This document shows, one piece after another, positions 34,015-44,954 of a DNA stretch of 64,000 bases. Location of the stretch: the NCBI GenBank assembly GCA_036435485.1, contig CM071594.1, positions 104,559,001 through 104,623,000 of the forward strand. Direction: 5' to 3'. Every line of letters begins with the position of its first letter. The first letter of the stretch is position 1. Under the pieces are notes generated by a model. That model was not told where the DNA came from. It saw nothing but the letters and a program-made list of their open reading frames with translations, and did not search any database. The translations under genes were made by a program, and so were the position numbers. The DNA is from Saposhnikovia divaricata (Eukaryota > Streptophyta > Magnoliopsida > Apiales > Apiaceae).

Positions 34015-34148
34015 CTGTGCAATCAACTTTCCTTTGCACCCCTAGAATAAATTTATAACACAAACACAATAATTTCAATGATAATAACTTACACTACATG
34101 TCATCTAAAATCTGCTAGTACAACAATCAAGAGGATTCAAGTATTTAC

Positions 34149-34274
34149 CAATGAAAATCGAAACAGATACAACAGAAGGTGCAATATTCATAATAGCACA
34201 AGTCCAATCTTTGTCTTTGTAACACCCAGACATCCGTTTGCGATGAAAATCTTCATCCACAACAAATAAAGGGA
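34149..34274 (-). CDS. Exon 3 of DEG14-like gene
   Basis: Acceptor TTACTAG|TCCC after a T-rich tract, donor CATTG|GTAAAT. Contains DEDFHRKR and the strand-like SVVSVSIFIG typical of the start of a trypsin-like fold. A Gypsy LTR ends only 40 bp upstream of this acceptor. The exon ends in phase 1 while exon 4 needs phase 2. Confidence 0.65.
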
Positions 34275-34313
34275 CTAGTAAGAAACATAATATTTGAAAA
34301 AAAATTAACGTAA

Positions 34314-34704
34314 TGTAACACATCCAGAGCTGATTTAATCGAGAATTAACTAATTTAACAGAAGAAAGAACTAATAACGAAGAAACAAGAGCTCCATTGC
34401 AATGAAAATGAGATAAGAACAAATATTTTCTCTACACGTTCCTTTACAGCCTTCTCTCCTATATTTAACTATCAATCTGTTTTCCCAGGACACGTGTAAC
34501 CATCCCACTGGCTAATAACGTAACAAGATGGTTGGCACACGATCCCAGATAGATGCTGTCTAAAACAACATCGTCTTGCTAATAACGGTACGAAATAACA
34601 AAAGTTCATAACGGTACAAAACCAAATACTACTATGACACCGTTTAACCCTGTTTCCCTCCAATTATTTACATACTAAAAATAACCTAATTTCGTACTGT
34701 TACA
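34314..34704 (-). repeat. 3' LTR of intron 2 Gypsy
   Basis: 391 bp, TGTAACAC...CTGTTACA on the plus strand. It keeps about 103 bases that are missing from the other LTR. Confidence 0.92.
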
Positions 34705-34722
34705 ATCCCCTCCTCTTCAAAC
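34705..34722 (-). other. Polypurine tract of intron 2 Gypsy
   Basis: Minus strand reads GAAGAGGAGGGGAT just before the 3' LTR. Confidence 0.82.
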
Positions 34723-34733
34723 AATTCTTGTCC

Positions 34734-36006
34734 TCAAGGATTGACATCTGGAAATTGCTCTTGGATGACATTGGAATCCTCCCAGCTTGCATCTTCTAGC
34801 ACTGAATGAGACCATTGATTCAACCACTGAACCACAGCTACATTATTTTTCTTGACCATTCGTCGTTGCAGAACCTTAACTGGATATACAAGGAACTGAC
34901 CTTCAGGGCCAAGCATTGGTAACTCTGTTGTCACTCTATGACCCGAACCAACCTGTTTCTTCAGCAGACTTACATGAAACACATGGTAAATTAAACTGCA
35001 ATTTGTATGCTACAGACCTAACCTTCTCTAAGATTTGGTATGGCCCAAAGTATTTATGGGCTAGCTTTATGTACCTCCTTACTGCAACTGAAAGTTGTTT
35101 ATAAGGTTGGAGTTTCAGGTAAACAAAGTCTCCAACATTGAAAGAGACCTCCCTCATCTTCAAATCTGCATATTGCTTGTACCTGTTCTGAGTAGTTTGT
35201 ATAGCCTCCTTAAGCACCTGGTTCATTGCTTCTCTTTTGATCTGGAAATCTTGTACTGATTCCACAGTAGATCTAGCTGCAGCTGGTATACATAACTGTC
35301 TTGGTTTGGTGCCATACACAACTTCAAAAGGGGTCATTTTAATAGAACTATTGTAGGTGGAATTATACCACCATTCAGCTAGAGCAATCCACTTGTGCCA
35401 CTGCCTTGGTCTAAAACTGCTCATTGCCCTTAGGTACTGCTCCAAGCACCTGTTAAGCCTCTCTGTTTGCCCATCTGTTTGAGGGTGATAGGAGGTGCTT
35501 AATTGTGTCTTCGTGCCCATAGAGGTGAACAATTCTCTCCAAAATTGGCTAGTGAAAACTTTATCCCTATCCGGTACAATGATATTAGGCAGACCATGGA
35601 ATTTATAAATATTATGAAAGAACAGTTGTGCAACTATAGTGGCACAGTAAGGGTGAGCCAGTGGAATAAAATGCCCCATTTTTGTGAACCTGTCAGCCAC
35701 TACTAAAATGCAGTTCTTGTTCCCAGATTTAGGCAACCCTTCTATAAAATCCATTGAGATATCTTCCCACACTTTGGAAGGAATTGGCAAGGGTTGAAGA
35801 AGCCCCCTAGCAAAAGTGTTTCCAGATTTGATTCTTTGACAGGTGTCACAGTTTTGAACATATTTTATTACCTCTTGCTTCATGAGTGGCCAGTAGAAAA
35901 ACTGTGAGATTCTTTTATAAGTAATATCTTGCCCAGAATGGCCTCCAATGGCACTATCATGTAATTCCCATAGGATGCTGCTTCTTGTTGCTCCAGAGGC
36001 CCCCAC
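34734..36006 (-). pseudogene. Integrase and chromodomain of intron 2 Gypsy
   Basis: HHCC finger (HDSAIGGHSG, CDTCQ), catalytic Asp (SMDFIEGLP), Asp (PDRDKVF) and Glu (GQTERLN) all present in an open stretch 36006-34936. After a frame change the C-terminus continues at 34982-34734 as MFHVSLLKKQ... ending in a chromodomain-like VVQWLNQW...DASWED. Confidence 0.88.
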
Positions 36007-36141
36007 ATAGATTTTTCCTTGATGTTTGACAAGTCCTTGAGTAAAAGTAAAGTCCTTATACTGTGGGAGTTGTAAGGCTACTCCAGTAATTGCATCTTGT
36101 GCTGTTGAGTCCCCCTCATAGCTGCTAGTAATGTCTGTTAG

Positions 36142-37366
36142 CTAGCTATTCTGTAGTGAAGTGATCTCTTGCACTTCTCCATTGTTAGTTTGCTCAAACA
36201 GCCTTGATAGTGCATCAGCAGCAATATTATCCTTCCCCTCTTTATAAATAATTTCATAATCCAATCCCATGAGTCTGGCCAGCCACTTCTGTTGGAATAG
36301 AGTAGATAACCTTTGCTCTAGCAAATATTTCAAACTTTGATGGTCAATTTTTATGATAAAGTGATTACCTTGTAAGTAGGTATACCACTTTTGAGTGGCC
36401 ATCACTATATCCAGCAGTTCCTTTTCATAGGTAGACAGCCCTTGATGCTTCAAATCCAGACTTTACTAAAATAGGCCAAGGGTCTTCCATTCTGCATAAG
36501 CACAGCACCTACCCCATTCCCCCACTCCCACATGCATCAGTCTCTATAGTGAATGGAATAGAATAATCACGTAAAGACATAACAGAAGCTGTAGTCATAG
36601 CCTTTTTTAATTCTTGAAATGTTGTGGTGGCCCTGTCATTCCATTGGAAAGCACCTTTTTTAAGTAACTCAGTCAGTGGTTTACTTATAATTCCATAGTG
36701 TTTAATAAATCTCCTGTAATACCTGTGATTCCTAAGAAGCCTCTGAGTTGTTTTAAGGATTTTGGCAAAGGCTAATCTCTCATTGCTTGCACCTTTGCTG
36801 GATCAGTAGCTACTCCCTTCTCAGATATAATATTGCCCAAGTATTCAACTTGAGTTTGTCCAAATAAGAATACTAGCCTTAGCATACAGTTTATGTTCCC
36901 TCATTTTCAGCAAAACAGTCTGCAAGTGTTGCCAATGCTCTTCCAATGAACTGCTGTACACCAGTATATCATCAAAAAATACAGAGATTGTTTTTCTCAA
37001 TTGTTCTTGAAAAACCTCATTCATGAGAGACTGAAAAGAGGTTGGGGCATTTGTAAGCCCAAAAGGCATAACCTTAAACTCATATAATCCTTGGTGTGTC
37101 CTAAAGGCTGTCTTGTATACATCTTGAGGAGACACCCTAATTTGGTGATAGCCTGCCCTTAGGTCTAATTTAGTAAACCACTTAGCTCCCTTCAACTCAT
37201 CTAACAATTCATCAATAAGTGGAATTGGGTATTTATTCTTTACAGTGATGTCATTAAGTCTCCTATAATCAACACACATCCTCCAAGTTTCATCTTTATT
37301 CTTTACAAGTATTATAGGAGAAGCAAAAGGGCTACTACTTTTTTGAATGATACCTGAGCTGAGCAT
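36142..37366 (-). pseudogene. RT and RNase H of intron 2 Gypsy
   Basis: RT 37366-36845 with RMCVDYRRLND, KLDLRAGYHQIR, MPFGLTNAP and the catalytic SVFFDD. Its end and the RNase H start are scrambled by frame changes (about 36845-36460); 36453-36142 holds the RNase H rest (STYEKELLDIVMA, IKIDHQSLKYLL, ADALSRL). Confidence 0.86.
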
Positions 37367-37375
37367 TTCCTTGAT

Positions 37376-39250
37376 TTACTTTTCTACTTTTGCCTTCTGA
37401 ATGTAGGGCATCCTATACCCTCCAAGTATAATATCTGATCCACCTAAGGGAAAGGGCCTCGAGTCTGTCACAAAATTTTGGTTCTGCACTTCATAGGTCA
37501 AGTCTTTGCAAATGGTGTCAATCATCATACTAGTTCCATCTGCTACTGTCACTACAAGTGGAGAGACTACCTCAGGGGTTAGTTTCAACTGCTTCACCAA
37601 TGTGACATCAACAAAGCTGTGGGTTGAACCACTATATATCAAGATGTGCACCTTTCTTCCTTTAATGTTACCCAGCAATCTAATGGTGCTAGTAGACTTG
37701 CTACCAGATAAGGCATTCAATGAGATCTCACCTGGGCTCTCTTGGCTGTCCATAAACTCCTCTATCTCTTCTATGTTTTTCTCATTTTCAGCTTCCTCTA
37801 GTTCCTCCCCAATTAACTTGTACAGTTTAGACTTACATTCCTACCCAGGGTGGAAAGGCTCATCACAGTGGAAACACGGCCCTTTAACCCTTCTTTCCAA
37901 TATTTCCTTGGTACTGAGTGTTGATCTAGCCTTCTTTGGGTCTCTAGTCTGGTATTTGGGATTAGCTAGCTGTACAGTGCCCAGAGAGTTCCTAATTATG
38001 CTGTTTGGTTGACTGAAATTTTTTACCGTAGTGGACTTGCTAGGGTTATATGGCAATTTAGAGATCCTGGTTTCTTCTTGCTTTGCCAAGAAAACTGCAT
38101 CAGCTAATGTCTGTGGTCTGAACATCCTTACAGCCACCTTAATAGAATCCTTGAGCCCACTTAAAAAACTCGACAAGAAATACTCACTGAATCCCCTATT
38201 CTTGTGAATAACCATGGCCCTCAGTTCCTCAAATCTATCTTCATACTCAACCACTGTGGAAGTTTGCTTTAACTTATTGAACTGGTCTTGCACATCAAGG
38301 TTTTCAGGGTTCTCAAATCTGGCTATCACATCAGACTGGAAGGCCTTTCATTGGACACTAATTTTGCCAGCTTGATAATACCTATACCATGTATTGGCCC
38401 TTCCTTCAAAATGCATCACTGCTAGCTTTACTTTTTTACTTTCTTCAATTTGAACAAAATCAAAATATTGTTCTACCTTCAACACCCATCCTTTGGGATC
38501 AACTCCATCGAATTTAGGGAACTCAGTCTTTGGGTGTGGGTGGAATGTTGGGGTGTGAGGTGTTGAATAAGGTTGGCTAACAACAGTTTGATGGTGTTGA
38601 GCATAGTTTTGGTAAGTAAAACCCCCAGAAAAAAGAGATAGCAGATCTGGGTTAAATGGCACAATCAATTGCTGGTTAGGTATAAAGGGTTTGTTCATAG
38701 GTGAGGAATAAGGAACAGTTATGGGAATAGTCATAGGGATAGTAGACTGGTTTTGTGGCAGGGTTTGATATGTAGTACTGGTGCTAAAATTAGGTGGAGC
38801 GCTAAATGGGGTGCTACAATAACTTAAAAGAGTTTGTACTACATTCAAAGGCGTGCTTAGAACACTGGAAGGAAGAGTACCAACACAAGATATAGGTTGA
38901 GTAGTACCTGTGGGTGTGTTCACAGATCTGTTAGGATTAATCACTCCATTTTCACTGGTACTCCCAAAACGAAGATCAAGTCCAGATGCAAAAGACGAAG
39001 ACGAATCTCTGAGCCCCACTTCAGGTTTCTTACTAATCTTTAAACCCATCAACAAGCTTTTAATTTCCTGTAAGGAGTTATTCATACCACCCATCCTTGA
39101 TTCCATCCCTTCCATCCTACCAGTAAGCTCCTTAGTACGATGTAGAGCTTCATCTATTTCCTTTTTCACCTCACTGAAAACTTCATTCATTCTAGTTTCT
39201 TGCGCCCCCAATCGTTCATCAATACCCCTTAAACGAGTTCCTTCCGCCAT
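37376..39250 (-). pseudogene. Gag and protease of intron 2 Gypsy
   Basis: Gag starts at ATG 39250 (MAEGTRLRGI) with a coiled-coil N-terminus. TGA at 38348-38350 replaces a Trp codon in the gag core; the frame resumes (38329-37841) to the zinc knuckle CFHCDEPFHPG, broken by TAG. The protease piece 37753-37376 has IYSGSTHSF, with Tyr for the catalytic Asp. Confidence 0.86.
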
Positions 39251-39279
39251 AGCTTCGTTTCAAAGCCAAGGAACGTGTG

Positions 39280-39292
39280 CTATGATACCGAT
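39280..39292 (-). other. Primer binding site of intron 2 Gypsy, degenerate
   Basis: Minus strand reads CGGTATCATAGC against TGGTATCAGAGC, two changes. Confidence 0.7.
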
Positions 39293-39580
39293 TGTAACAC
39301 ACCCAGAGTTGATTTAATCAAGAATTAACTAATTTAACAAAAGAAAGAACTAATAACGAAGAAACAAGAGCTCCATTGCAATGAAAATGAGATAAGAACA
39401 GATATTTTCTCCACACGTTCCCAGATAGATGTTGTCTAAAACGATATCGTCTTGCTAATAACGGTACGAAATAACAAAAGTTCATAACGGTTTAAAACCA
39501 AATACTACTACGACACCGTTTAACCCTGTTTCCCTCCAATTATTTAAATACTAAAAATAACTTAATTTCGTACTGTTACA
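39293..39580 (-). repeat. 5' LTR of intron 2 Gypsy, internally deleted
   Basis: 288 bp. Relative to 34314-34704 it lacks about 103 bases between CACACGTTCC and CACACGATCCC, which share a short direct repeat, so the loss looks like illegitimate recombination. Confidence 0.9.
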
Positions 39581-39611
39581 CATAATTAAAAATCTGATTC
39601 ACTACTCATAC

Positions 39612-39686
39612 CAGAAGGGGACAACTCCTTTATGCGATTTAAGCGATTCCTGGGAGCAGAAGAAGACCCATAATGTTCCTGAATTC
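39612..39686 (-). CDS. Exon 2 of DEG14-like gene
   Basis: Acceptor TCCTGCAG|GAATTC, donor CTTCTG|GTATGAG, phase 1 in and out. It encodes a Ser/Arg-rich stretch ending KELSPS. Confidence 0.6.
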
Positions 39687-39779
39687 CTGCAGGAGCAGAA
39701 TAGGGAAATTCATAATTAGGGTTTGAAAGGGACACGGAGAGAGGGGGGGCGAGAGAGGGAGAGGGAGAGCGAGAGAGGG

Positions 39780-39785
<6 letters not shown>

Positions 39786-39812
<27 letters not shown>
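39786..39812. repeat. (GA)n/(CT)n microsatellite in intron 1
   Basis: Pure AG repeat directly after the exon 1 donor, with degenerate GA-rich sequence to its left. Confidence 0.85.
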
Positions 39813-39817
<5 letters not shown>

Positions 39818-39818
39818 C

Positions 39819-39930
39819 TTTTGAGATAATCCGTCAATAATTTCTTGTACGTATCACCCGTACGATAAACAATCGGCTTTCTCTCGTCCCAGATAATAGG
39901 TACGTTTACGTTGTTACTGTCGATCTCCAT
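39819..39930 (-). CDS. Exon 1 of DEG14-like gene
   Basis: The ATG at 39930 opens MEIDSNNVNV and the exon runs 37 codons plus one base to a donor AAAA|GTAATA. A (CT)n run follows directly in intron 1, so the open frame that continues through it is not coding. Confidence 0.65.
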
Positions 39931-40113
39931 CACCGGAAAGATTTACCGTCGATAAACGTTGTTACCATAATTTCCGACATACATCGAAGGATATTTATAT
40001 ACAACAGATTAGACTGGGCTGAGTAAGTTAGGCCCATTAACAATCACAGGATATTTAAATACAACAGATTGGACTAGGCTATGTAAGCTAGGCCCATTAA
40101 CAAGTAGTCCAAC
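39931..40113 (-). promoter_or_regulatory. Probable promoter of DEG14-like gene: duplicated 60-bp unit with GGCCCA boxes
   Basis: A 60-bp unit (39988-40047) is repeated at 40048-40107. Each copy carries GGCCCATTAA (40031 and 40091), which on the gene's strand is TGGGCC, the site II element bound by TCP factors in many plant housekeeping promoters. No clear TATA box was picked out. The regulatory role is inferred. Confidence 0.5.
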
Positions 40114-40563
40114 AATTATACAGCCAATCACCCACACTCCACCCACACTTAAACGATAGCGTTTATACTAAACATATGTAGGATAATAATTGTTAATTAA
40201 TTATTGATAATTATTACTTAAATATTCTTACTTAGTTATTGATAATAATTTATTTAGTTACCCTAATTTAATTATTTATAATTATAAATAATTAATCAAT
40301 TTCAATTTTCAGGTAAAAAACGTTATACTTTTTATTTTTTTAATTCCCTTTTAGATAAAACACATTATATTTTATATTTACTTTAGTCCCTATTTGTTGT
40401 AATTTCTTTTTGTTGTCCAGAACTCTATTTAATAAACTAAAATAAAAATATAATAATTACCAAGAACTAATTAATTTCCTTTTTCAGGTGAAACGTGTTA
40501 CTTTTTTTTTTCTTTTTATCAATAATTAATTAATTTTTTTCATGTAAAAAACATTATCTTTCA
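40114..40563. other. AT-rich intergenic DNA
   Basis: Long runs of TTAATTATTTATAATTAT-like sequence; no coding or RNA feature seen. Confidence 0.6.
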
Positions 40564-40823
40564 CTCCCCCGTCCCATTGAATTACATACATTGGGTTTGG
40601 GCACACGGACCAAGAAAATGTATAAAAAATTATTATGAAAAGTAGATAAAATGGTGAGACCTATTAATATTTAATAGTATATTATCCATTTGAGATAGTA
40701 GATGAAATTTAGTGGGTGTAATAGTGTTTTATTATTATTAAAACTTTACTATTTTTGGAATGTATAAAAATGAGAGGGACACCCCTAAAATAGTAATTGT
40801 ATAGAAATGAATGGAACAGAGAG
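40564..40823. mobile_element. Stowaway-like MITE (degenerate)
   Basis: Left end CTCCCCCGTCCCATT and, reading inward from the right, TTCTCTCTGTTCCATT: the CTCCCTCCGTCCCA-type inverted ends of plant Stowaway/mariner MITEs. About 260 bp, AT-rich, no coding capacity. The TA target duplication is not clean. Confidence 0.65.
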
Positions 40824-41262
40824 AATATATTTTATCCAGCTAAAATTTCTCTTTTTCTAAAAATCTTACGGGTAATTTAATTTAATAAAATAAAAATATA
40901 TATTTTATAGTACTAATAACTAACCAATTATTTTTTTTAGCGAAAACACGTTATATTTTCTATTTTTTCTTACTAAAATCTATATTTATTCAATAATATC
41001 ACGGGTAGTTTTATTTAAATAAATTAAAATAATAAAATAATAATAATTAATAACTAACTAATTATCTTTTTCAGCTTAAACGATATCATCTTTTTCATAT
41101 TTTCTAACAAAAATTCCATATTTTAAAAATTTCGTGGACAACATATGTATAACAAATATCAAATTATATCATTTAAAATTGTACACCTACAAAATTCATG
41201 TCTTAAAATTTTCAATTCAATTTTTTTTTTAAAAAAATGTTCATATAACATCGAAGAAAATT
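40824..41262. other. AT-rich intergenic DNA
   Basis: Nothing recognised. Composition changes sharply to more GC-rich, TTCGG-rich sequence at about 41270. Confidence 0.55.
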
Positions 41263-43465
41263 CGTGGATCGACGAGTTTTAACTAGTTTTAAGCTACTTA
41301 ACAATAAGCGCCATATCACTAATAAATCCCTAATTAGTGACATTTCCCCATTCTTGAACAGATTTTTGTTCCCAAGGATTAAATTTGGAAATTTCTTGTT
41401 ACGACGAGATTTTTGCCGGATTCTGGTTCGGTCGGACCTGCAATGAAGACGAATGCGAGGGTTTGGCCCCCCGATTCACCTCTGGTGTGAGAATCAGTTA
41501 GTCGGTTTTGGTAAAGTATTTTGAACGTAGAAAGCTTGTGTTTGTGTGTAAAAAATGTGAATGAACGAATAATCAAACCTGAATTAACCTTATTCTCTTT
41601 GTTCTTGTCAGTTGCCGAAGAGTGGGCGACTAGGGTGACGTGTCCCACGTCCTTAGGATCGTGCAACTATGCGACCGTTACGAGCGAAATGGGCTGAGTG
41701 GACCTTGGGCCTTCTTCCGTAGTCTACGTCGGACCTTCGGTTCGACCCATAGGGAAGGTGGGCCTTCGGTCCAGTCCATTAAGATGACGAACCTCCAACA
41801 TGTCCCTCGGCTTCGTTCGGAGTTATCCTCAGAACGAAGGCCAAAGCCTAGGCCCATCTTCGGAATACAATCCTCAGACGTCTTATTCGGATAAGGATGA
41901 CAGCATGGTTCGACAAGACGGGTGTTGGGGAGTCACGCCTCTTAAATGATGACAGATGTCCAACCTCGAGATCCGCGTTTAAATCGTGTCCGTTGAATTC
42001 GAAACGTTTCTTGTCCAAAGCTGTGTCTCTGCGCTTAAAAACTCCAAAACCTCTTCATTTTTATTTTCACGCTTCAAATCTTACTCCACCCACAGAGCAA
42101 AAAGCCTTTCCTAAAGAACTTTCGTGAGCAGCAATTGGAAACGTCACATCACTTCCGGCCATTCCCAGTTCTCCGATTCGGGTGGCAGTTCGTCTTCAAG
42201 AAGACTATCCTCAGGAACTCGATCTTATTACTCATTGGCAAATCAGTAAGTGCTTCTATACCCCTTTTTCTTTGGGATTATCTGTGTACTTGTACCATCT
42301 CTGCTCTTGTTTTTCCATTGTTGTTACCCTGCATTTCATATTTATAGGCATGTATCCATATATATATATATAATAGAGTTACCTGTGATTCTCAAGCACA
42401 ATATATGCATATTTACGGCGTTTTGAGTTCTTTTTGATGTACCATTTTACCCTTGCACGTCTGTCATTATTTTTACCCCTGCATTAGCTTTTTCTAGGAT
42501 TCTGGGACTTGCCCGAAAGTTGTTTGGGCAAAGACGTCATTCGGGATTTCCGAACTCTTAGAATTCACTTCGGACTGTCCCAATTCCCTGTAGCTTTTAG
42601 GTCTCCAATCTACTTCGCCCTAGGTTATAGGTTGTCCCGACCGATCCCGGCCCGCTGTACTCGGCCTTTTCCTTTTCCATTCCATTTTTCTTTTTTGTCC
42701 GAGTACAAGGCTAACGTCTCTTCATTTCCGAATGCAGGGACATGGATCGGCCGACCGAAGGTGCATGTCCTTTAGAGGTTTCTCCCTTTAGTGACATCGA
42801 GCTGTATCCAGCCGTGAATCTACGGTTAAAGCTGACCGAAGAGGATATTGAGCATTTCTCAGCCGATTACATCGTAAAGAAACACGTCTGGTACTTCTTT
42901 ACTCCAAGGAAGAAGGATCAGATTTGGAACAATCCCGAAATCCCTCCGATTTGTGGAGGAGGCCGAGCTACGGGCATATCCAAAGCTGCATTCAAATGCG
43001 GCTTTCGGTTGCCCATGCTGTCTCTCCTCAAAAGTATACTGAAGCAAACGGGAATCGCCATTGGACAAGTGGACCCGAACAGCTTCTTTCACATAAACAC
43101 CTTTCAGGCCCGATGTCTAGCATTGAAAATGATCCCAAGGACGGTTCTATTCTAGCATCATTATGAGCTTCATCGAAACCCGAAGAGCCGTGGTTTCTAT
43201 TCCATCGCTCGTTGGAATGGTAGAACCGATTGGGCACAGACAAACTCGAGTAACAAGGGGGCTCACGCCAAGTGGGCATTTGTTTCGGGCCCAAGGATGG
43301 AAAAGTTCGGTACTTGGCGAGAGGTCGACCCATCGAGATTTATATATCCCGAACTCCTAGAGGCAGACAAACACGATTATCGTCTTCTTTCCGAACTTAA
43401 GATGGATAGGGTGCCTTTAACTGACAGTCGGGATAACGACTGGTTAATCGGCCTTTGGGGTAGTG

Positions 43466-43558
43466 GTAACATCATTTTGTTTTGTCTCGTTAATCCTGCA
43501 CTCTTGTAATGCATATTTTTCCTTGTGACTCATATTTGACTTGTCTTGTTTTGTGCAG
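43466..43558 (+). other. Intron 1 of the antisense Tat-like gene
   Basis: 93 bases, donor AGTG|GTAACA, T-rich tract, acceptor TTTTGTGCAG. The exons join in phase 1. Confidence 0.7.
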
Positions 43559-43992
43559 TGGCTTCTCATGCGGAAATCTTGGAGCGCAAACGAAGGAAGG
43601 CGATTGCAGCTGCTGCTGCTATGGCTGATGCCGATGCTTCCATTCAGGCGACCGATGGAGCAGAGAATTTGGCTTCCGGTAAGAGGGATTTGAGTTTGGT
43701 TCCCACTCCACCTGCTTCTTCTCCTCCCCGGGAGTCGGAGTCAAGGGAAACAGATCTGATCACTTCGACCGACTCAAGGAAGAGAGGCCGATCATGTGAG
43801 ACTGAGTTGAAGGTGTACGCTCCTCAGTGGGGAGTTCTGGAAACTGACAAAATCATTGTTCCAGCTCCGACTTCATCTACGGTTATAGGTCCTGACCTTT
43901 GACGGGGTCTTGTTTTCCCAGCCGACCGACCGATATTTGCCCAGGCGAATGACCTCGAGGCTTGTACGGAGATGTTGGCTCTTCTCTCCATG

Positions 43993-44064
43993 GTAAGCTT
44001 TCTTTCTCCATGCTATTTATTTATTTGACTTCAGCTTTTGACTTTTCCCCTTATTTATTTTCAG
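43993..44064 (+). other. Intron 2 of the antisense Tat-like gene
   Basis: 72 bases, donor CCATG|GTAAGC, acceptor TTATTTTCAG. The exons join in phase 0. Confidence 0.7.
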
Positions 44065-44589
44065 GGTGGTTCCTGGTCTGCTATAGTCACCGAACGGGTG
44101 GAGGGAATGCAGGCTAAGCTGAAGGCAGTTGATCAGTTGGAAGTTTGGGCGGTCATGGCCGAGGAGGGCCTTCGGAACTCCGCCAACGAGCTGGAGAGGG
44201 TCACTAGTCAAGCTAACGCTCTGAAGACCGAGAATGATGCCTTGAAGGCGAAGCTGGACGAGTTGGACACCTTGAAGAAGCGTGTCAACTGGAGAAATCA
44301 GCAGCTCAAGGCTACAAGGAAGAATTTTCGGAAGCTACAGAAGAAACTCGATCTGACCGAGGAGAGGTGTTACCAGATGGGATATGATGATGCCATGGTG
44401 AATGCCAATTCCCTTGGTTTCGATCACACTCAGGTGATTGACGCTGAGATGGGTATGACGGATCCAATCGGCAAGGAAAAATCTGATGAACCCCTGGTAG
44501 TCTCCTTGGGCGAAGACGAGCCTCTTTCCGGTTAACTCCCTTGCATTTTGAATCCTTCTGTTTTGATGGCCTTTGTGCCTTGTACTGTT

Positions 44590-44890
44590 TAACATTGCCT
44601 TCGGGCCTTAAATTTGCGTCTTAGGGCTTGTAATGTTTAACTCTGCCTTCGGGCATAATATCCTTGCCTTCGGGCTATTTAGATTTGCCTTGGCATAATT
44701 TCTTGTCTATTTTTATGCATCTTCGATATCTAGTTACCTTCGCATAATTTTCATTTTTTTGCGTCTTCGGTATAACTCTACCTTAGCATAATTATTCTTA
44801 CTTTTTATGCGTCTTCGGCTTTATTTTGCCTTAGCATAATTACTTTTAATCCAATGCATCTTCGGCTTCAGCCTAGCATATTGCATTTTA
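44590..44890. repeat. Degenerate short repeats GCCTTCGGGC / GCATAATT / GCGTCTTCGG
   Basis: About ten interspersed copies downstream of the antisense gene, between it and the integrase. Confidence 0.75.
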
Positions 44891-44904
44891 GGTCGTAACC
44901 TAGC

Positions 44905-44917
44905 TGCCCCCCCCAGT
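44905..44917 (-). other. Polypurine-tract-like G-run
   Basis: Minus strand CTGGGGGGGGCAGC, between integrase and the antisense gene; candidate polypurine tract of the Tat-like element. Confidence 0.45.
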
Positions 44918-44954
44918 ATTTAAGGGGTTTTGTAAATGTTTAAGGTCCCATTCG

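Larger units (their letters stand above)
34314..39580 (-). mobile_element. Decayed Gypsy chromovirus in intron 2
   Basis: Runs leftwards: 5' LTR 39293-39580, primer site, gag to chromodomain, polypurine tract, 3' LTR 34314-34704. Flanks CGTAA and CATAA are a target duplication with one change. Several stops and frame changes inactivate it. It ends 40 bp upstream of the exon 3 acceptor. Confidence 0.92.
6310..39930 (-). pseudogene. DEG14/Do-like-14-type trypsin-PDZ protein gene, exon 5 interrupted by a retrotransposon
   Basis: Twelve exons read rightmost first: 39930-39819, 39686-39612, 34274-34149, 34014-33915, 33324-33104 plus 28538-28475, 19296-19163, 19032-18970, 7942-7828, 7138-7086, 7024-6922, 6648-6563, 6415-6310. 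All have GT-AG borders and codon phases agree everywhere except exon 3 to exon 4, where one base is missing. About 452 residues. Residues 60-280 resemble the degenerate trypsin-like fold of plant 'protease Do-like 14' proteins; about 300-415 is PDZ-like (PWFGL, then KGSPADETGVCPGD). Where active HtrA proteases have GNSGGP this has DGEGGP, and the Asp region reads HYVDFYHNI, so it is probably a pseudoprotease. A Gypsy element splits exon 5, so this allele is probably null. The gene model is inferred from sequence; the family assignment is from recognition, not a search. Confidence 0.72.
42742..44535 (+). pseudogene. Antisense additional gene of the Tat-like element, three exons
   Basis: Exons 42742-43465, 43559-43992 and 44065-44535, joined by GT-AG introns (GTAACA...GTGCAG; GTAAGC...TTTCAG) that keep phase. 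Exon 1 (MDRPTEGACPLEV...) carries the 'putative gypsy-type transposon' style core: FKCGFRLPML, KQTGIAIGQVDPNSF, then FVSGPRMEKFGTWREVDPS. Exon 2 has an Ala-rich and a Ser/Pro-rich stretch; exon 3 is a long coiled coil (MQAKLKAVDQLEVWA onward). An acceptor GCAG at 42735-42738 suggests a 5' UTR intron. Two in-frame stops, TAG 43153-43155 and TGA 43900-43902, break it. Its role in the element is unknown. Confidence 0.68.

Noticed and set aside
39586..39815. Coding continuation of exon 1 through the (CT)n run
   Set aside because: It would encode a Ser-Leu repeat; a good donor precedes the run and a good acceptor follows, and phases agree when it is treated as an intron.
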